NCBI GenBank assembly: GCA_905221615.1
Contig: CAJNDT010003179.1
Coordinates: forward strand, 274,501 to 338,500
Length of the DNA: 64,000 nucleotides
From: Symbiodinium sp. CCMP2592
Lineage: Eukaryota > Sar > Dinophyceae > Suessiales > Symbiodiniaceae
Direction of reading: 5' to 3'
Of the stretch, positions 40,801 through 45,982 are shown piece by piece. The notes beneath the pieces are model-generated. The model was not told the DNA's origin. It ran no database searches and saw only the letters and a list, made by a program, of their open reading frames with translations. How positions within the stretch are numbered: the stretch's first letter is position 1; every line of letters starts with the position of its first letter. Made by a program: the position numbers and the translations under genes.

Positions 40801-43800
40801 GCAATCCGGGGAGTCATCGGTGGCTCACTTCAGGTGCACGAGGACATAGCTTGCCGCACCGCAGACAACAGCATCTCAGCAAGTACACGCCAGCAGATTG
40901 CCGATGGCTATATCTTTCTCGACTGGTTCGCAATCCCGCAAATTACCGTGCGAGAGGCAGGGGTGAATGAAGAGACAACGAAGACGGATGCAGCTTTGGC
41001 GGTTCAAAGCATTCCAGCCTATGTCGAGCTCTCCAACATGTTCATCGCGTTGGTCCCCGAGCTGACTCACAAAGACTCAAGGCTGTTGGCGAATTACTCA
41101 ACGTGGCTTTCCCGAGGGTGGCTGGGTCTCTGTTTAGCGGCATTTTCAGAGCATAGAATTTGGGGCTCACAGCGTTTAGGGGGAAGTCTTAACGGAAACT
41201 TGATCCTACACCCGCCCCTACGGCTGCTTTTTTACCGGCTGTCAGATAAAACACTAAGGTGGTGTCGCGCTGAACTGTGGTGCCGCTTATTGTCAAACAA
41301 AACCGACACCACGGTCATCGTCGTCTACTCAAACGTGCAGGCCGAGTTCATGTACCCGTTAGATTGGCAGAGCAACAGCATCTCAGAACACTGTTCAGCA
41401 CGCTTGGGGGTTAAGGATGCAAAAGGCTTTCGGATTGTATCTTGGGATTTTTTGTTTAAAGGTTTCTTGTTTTGACACTGGGAGAACCACCCGTTTTCAC
41501 CACATTCCAGCAGCAGGTACTATTAGTAGTTAGAAGTAGTGGTCGTCCAAATATGGGCAAGAGACAGTCGAGGAGCAGGTGACTAGGAGTAGGATGACTA
41601 AGACTAGGACTATAACAAGTAATTACTTGTAGTAGTGGCGGTGGTGGTAGCAGCAGCCGTAGCAGTAGCAGCAGCAGCAGCAGCAGGAGTAGTAGTAGTA
41701 GTAGTAGTAGTAGTAGCAGTAGTAGTTGTACTTGTAGAAGCTGCAGCAGAAGCGTGGCAGTGGTCGTAGTGGTGGTGGTAGTAGCCGTAGTAGCAGCAGC
41801 AGGAGTAGTAGTAGTAGTAGTAGTAGTAGCAGCAGTCGTGGTGGTGATGGCGGGGGTGGTGGTGGTGATAGTGGTAGTGGTATCAGTAGTAATAGTCGTC
41901 GTGGTGCTACTACTGCTACTACTGCTGCTACTACTACTACTACTACTTCTACTACAGCTACTACGACTAATTGCAGGGTCGGGGGATTCAGTAAGATGTT
42001 ACCTTGTAGAGTTGTGAGTATCATGGTGGTGGTGGTGGTCGGGTGGTGGTGGTGGTGGTGGTGGTGGTGGTGGTGGTGGTGGTGGTGGTGGTGGTGGTGG
42101 TGGTGGTGGTGGTGGTGGTGGTGGTGGTTTTGGTGTTGGTTTTGTTGTGTTTTGTTGTTGGTGGTGGTGATTGCACGTGTGTCTGCCACCACGCGGGGTG
42201 GAGCGATTTCAGGGCTGTCATGTGCTGAAACTCGAGTTTTGGCACGTTCCTCGCCCGGAATTGAATTTGCGAATTTGCTGTGTTTTATCATAAGAATTGT
42301 GTACAAAATTAAGCTGAGCTCTCCATTTCGCAGCGATTTTTGCAGACTCTCGAGTTTTTGCACATGCCAGCTTAGACTTCCGTTCGTATTTCAGCTCCGT
42401 GCAGGGGTGGGGGGCGATGGGGATGGGGGGCGATGACGTCCATGTGAATGCGGATTCTGTGTTGTGTTTCTTGTGTTGCTTCCTACATTGGGGGGAGGTC
42501 CGGGGGGTGATGATGTCCATGCAAATGTGGATTCTGTGTTGCGTTTCTTTTCGGTAACAATGAACACGACAATGTTGCTCCCTGTTGCCGTTCTTGCCCG
42601 TTGTTGTTACCTGACAGTTGAAACGTCACCAATACAAAAACACTCGTCTTTTCCAGGCTTTCTAGGTATAACCTTCGCAACTGAGCCCAGCAATCTACAC
42701 AAACAAGGACGATCAGATCAGCATGGTATTTGCCAAACCAAAACACTAGGGGAAGAACAAGCTGCGAAACATCATCTTGTTCACGAATCCCACACAAAAT
42801 TTGAGGTTTCCAGGCTTTTGACCAAGAACCTCCAAAAAAGAAACGACACATCCCGCAAGGCTGCCTACTCACCTGCCACCCTTGTTGTTCTTGCTGTTGT
42901 TGTTGTTGTTGGTGTTGTTGTGGTTGTTGGTGGTGGTGAGTCGTGGCGGCGGCGGCGGCGGTGGTGGAGGTGTTGTTGGTTTGCTGGGTTGCTAGCAGTG
43001 GTGGGTCTGGTGTTGCTGCTGGGGTTGGTGTTGTCGTCGCCCTGCTGCTGCCGCTGCAGTTGCGGTCGTTGTTGCACCTGTAGTTTGACGTACTGTAGTT
43101 GGAGTCGCCATCGTCGGCCTCGCACCCATCCTCACCATCTGCATCAGAAGACAAGAATCATTACTATTGAGCCCAAGAACCATAGCATCCTAAAAAACTG
43201 GGACGGCCAAGGCATCGCCAAAGGCGAGTTCACAGTGGAATCAGATTGCGCTCAGGCAGTCGAGTTGTCCCAAATGGCCTTGGAGAAGAAGATTCAGCAC
43301 CTTCAAAAACGGGGTCCTTTGAGTCACCACCGTTTCTACACGGCCTTGTGGTTGAAACTCCACGGGACGCAGGGCAGGGATCTCCAGAGCTTCTTATCGC
43401 ACTTCGGCTTCGACGGCTTGCAGGACGCCGCCCGAGATAAGGCAAGCATGAATGCCTTGATGTGCGCCATTTTCTCCGACGACGCGGGCATGGTTCGCCT
43501 GCTTGCGGAAAGTCGTGCAGACACGAATCATGTGCTCACTGGCTTGACGGAACTGGGGTACTATGACTCTCAGACGGCACTTATGGCAGCTATGAAATCA
43601 ATGCAAGGACCAGATGTCTTGACAGCATTGATCGAGCATCGTGCAGAGGTCAATAAGAAGGATCGGTTGGGCCTGCCGCCCCTTTACATGAGTCGCACGC
43701 CAGAGCATGTGAAAGTGTTGCTGGACAACCGGGCCGAAATGCCACCTTTCGTGTTGGAAGGTCCGGCGGCTTTCGGTAACCCGGAGACAGTTCAGGCACT

Positions 43801-44990
43801 TCTTGCCTACCGTTGCAATCCAAGCGAAGATCCCCGGGCTAGCCCATTGCACGCGCTTTCCCTGCTCTCGAGGGGGAATCGGACAGTGCTCGAGACTGCC
43901 AAGCTCTTGTTGACGAACCGAGCCGATGTGAATGCACGTGCGGCACGGCCAAGCGACAACACCATGTGGCAGTATCATTCGGCCCGTGCTCAGGTGGCCA
44001 TCCTTGGCTTTACTCGCTGCAGCATGATGACCCGCTTGCAGGCCATCGCCCCGGGCATTTCGCCTCTGGGCTATGCCGCCTTGGTAGGGCATGAGCAGCT
44101 TGTGAGACTCTACTTGGAACATGGGGCAGAGTCATACCCCAACGATGGAGGAGATCTGCCTGAGGATTTGGCGCGGAGTAATCACCACTATCACCTTGTG
44201 CCCTTACTGGCTACCTTCGCCACGTAGATGCCAAAGAGCAGCCGGCCTCATCTATTGCGACGAAAATTCCGTCGGATAAGTACATTTAAATAAATGTTTG
44301 CATTCTCCGCTTTTCGCAGCACCTTGGCGCCTAGAAAAAAAGAAGTGCCCATACTGCAGTGGATTCGCCGACGCTTTGTCTGAAGTGTATGGAGGCTAGG
44401 TCATTGATGCGCTCTCTGCGCTGGGCATCGTGCTCGATTATATACATTTGATCAAGATTCGCAAGCAAACATCCGAGCAAGATGCTGCCAGGACCATGCA
44501 CGCATCCGAAGACTTTCGAAGTCACCAGTTGCTGATTACAGCGTACTCGCTGATGGTATCTGGTTCCAGATCGCTGGTAGGTCGATGGCCGGGTGGTCAT
44601 CTTCTTACAGTAGTTGTTTTCTGTGGTCGAGTAGGAAACCGTTAATCGATTTAGGTCCTATGGTCTGTTCCCCTTCTTCTCATTATTGTTAGCCTCAAAC
44701 GTCATTGGGCCATAATGGGCTGTTGCGAGGACCAGGCCATCGACCGACTCCACCGCTTGGGCCAACGTCGCCCTGTGCGTGCCCTCCGCTTCGTTGCCGA
44801 GCGAACAGTGGAGGAGCTGACCGTGTCTCCGGGTTTAGGAGTTTAAATCTTAGGGTTTGGGGATGTTAAGGGTTGCCAGGAATTAGGGCTGCTGGCACAC
44901 AGTCCAAGTCCATGCTGAAACAAAAAAGGGATTTAGAGTTTAAGGGTTTCCATCTGTGTCCTGCAACCGGGCTTGACGTTTCGAATGCCT

Positions 44991-45060
<70 letters not shown>

Positions 45061-45922
45061 TCCAGGCATATGCATAATCCAGGTGCAAAACAGGGGTTTA
45101 GGGTTAAGGGGTTTTAAGCGCTGAGTCCATTAGCGAAAACGGTGCTCTAAGCGCTTTGGAGTTTCAGGTTCAGGGTTTGTGCTTGTTGTTCAGGCTCTAC
45201 TAGGCTGGCAGGGTTTAGGGCTGAATCCAAGCAGCCTGTAGAGAAGGATGCATACCGTCACAAGTTTCTGTGGCGGAAGACGGTTCGACAGTGCAGAAGC
45301 ACGGCATGCACGGTTACATGGGTACATGCACACACGCCTGCATACATAGCGTGGGGTTCAAGAAGATCCACAGCAATCCCAGAACCCAGACCTTGCTTTA
45401 CGCATCACACAAGATAAGGCGTATCGCGGTGCAGGAGTTGAAGCATTGCGATTTTCCCAGGTGTTTGTTGGTTTTGATTTTCCTGAGACACCCATCTTTC
45501 GCTCTGCAAGCAGAGGTTGCCAGCTTAGGGCTGCAACGTTAAAAGGCACGGAGGTTTCCGAGCTGTAGGACGGTGCTTCGTTGGGGCCGTCGGGTGTCGC
45601 ATCCGCTGTTCTGCATCGCTATGGCATTTCTTTTGGCATCCCACTCCGAGCACTGTCATCCACAAACCCTAAAAAGAGTCCGAGTGTGAGCGCCGAAAAA
45701 GAGACCTCAGAAGCCCTTCCTGCATTGTGCGAGTGCGCGAGTCGAAACCCTAAGATACAAAAGAGGCCCACAATCTAAGTCTCCCAGGGAGCGTGCGAGT
45801 CGAAGCTGTTGATTAGCTTGAGAGCTTCCACATTCCGGTGACATCAGCATGCATGCGTACATACGTGCACACACACAGAGGGAGAGAGAGAGAGAGAGAG
45901 AGAGAGAATAATATAAAGATAC

Positions 45923-45982
<60 letters not shown>

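Noticed and set aside
41623-42363. 246-codon frame on the minus strand
   Set aside because: Poly-His, poly-Leu and poly-Val tracts are the complement of the trinucleotide repeats; no domain.
41996-42436. 146-codon + strand frame with a poly-Trp run
   Set aside because: A direct product of the GTG array in a non-coding intron.
42464-43211. First 249 codons of the long open frame that ends at 44227
   Set aside because: This part is translated GTT/GGT microsatellite and intron. The conserved reading starts at 43212, and the joined frame with exon 2 explains the protein.
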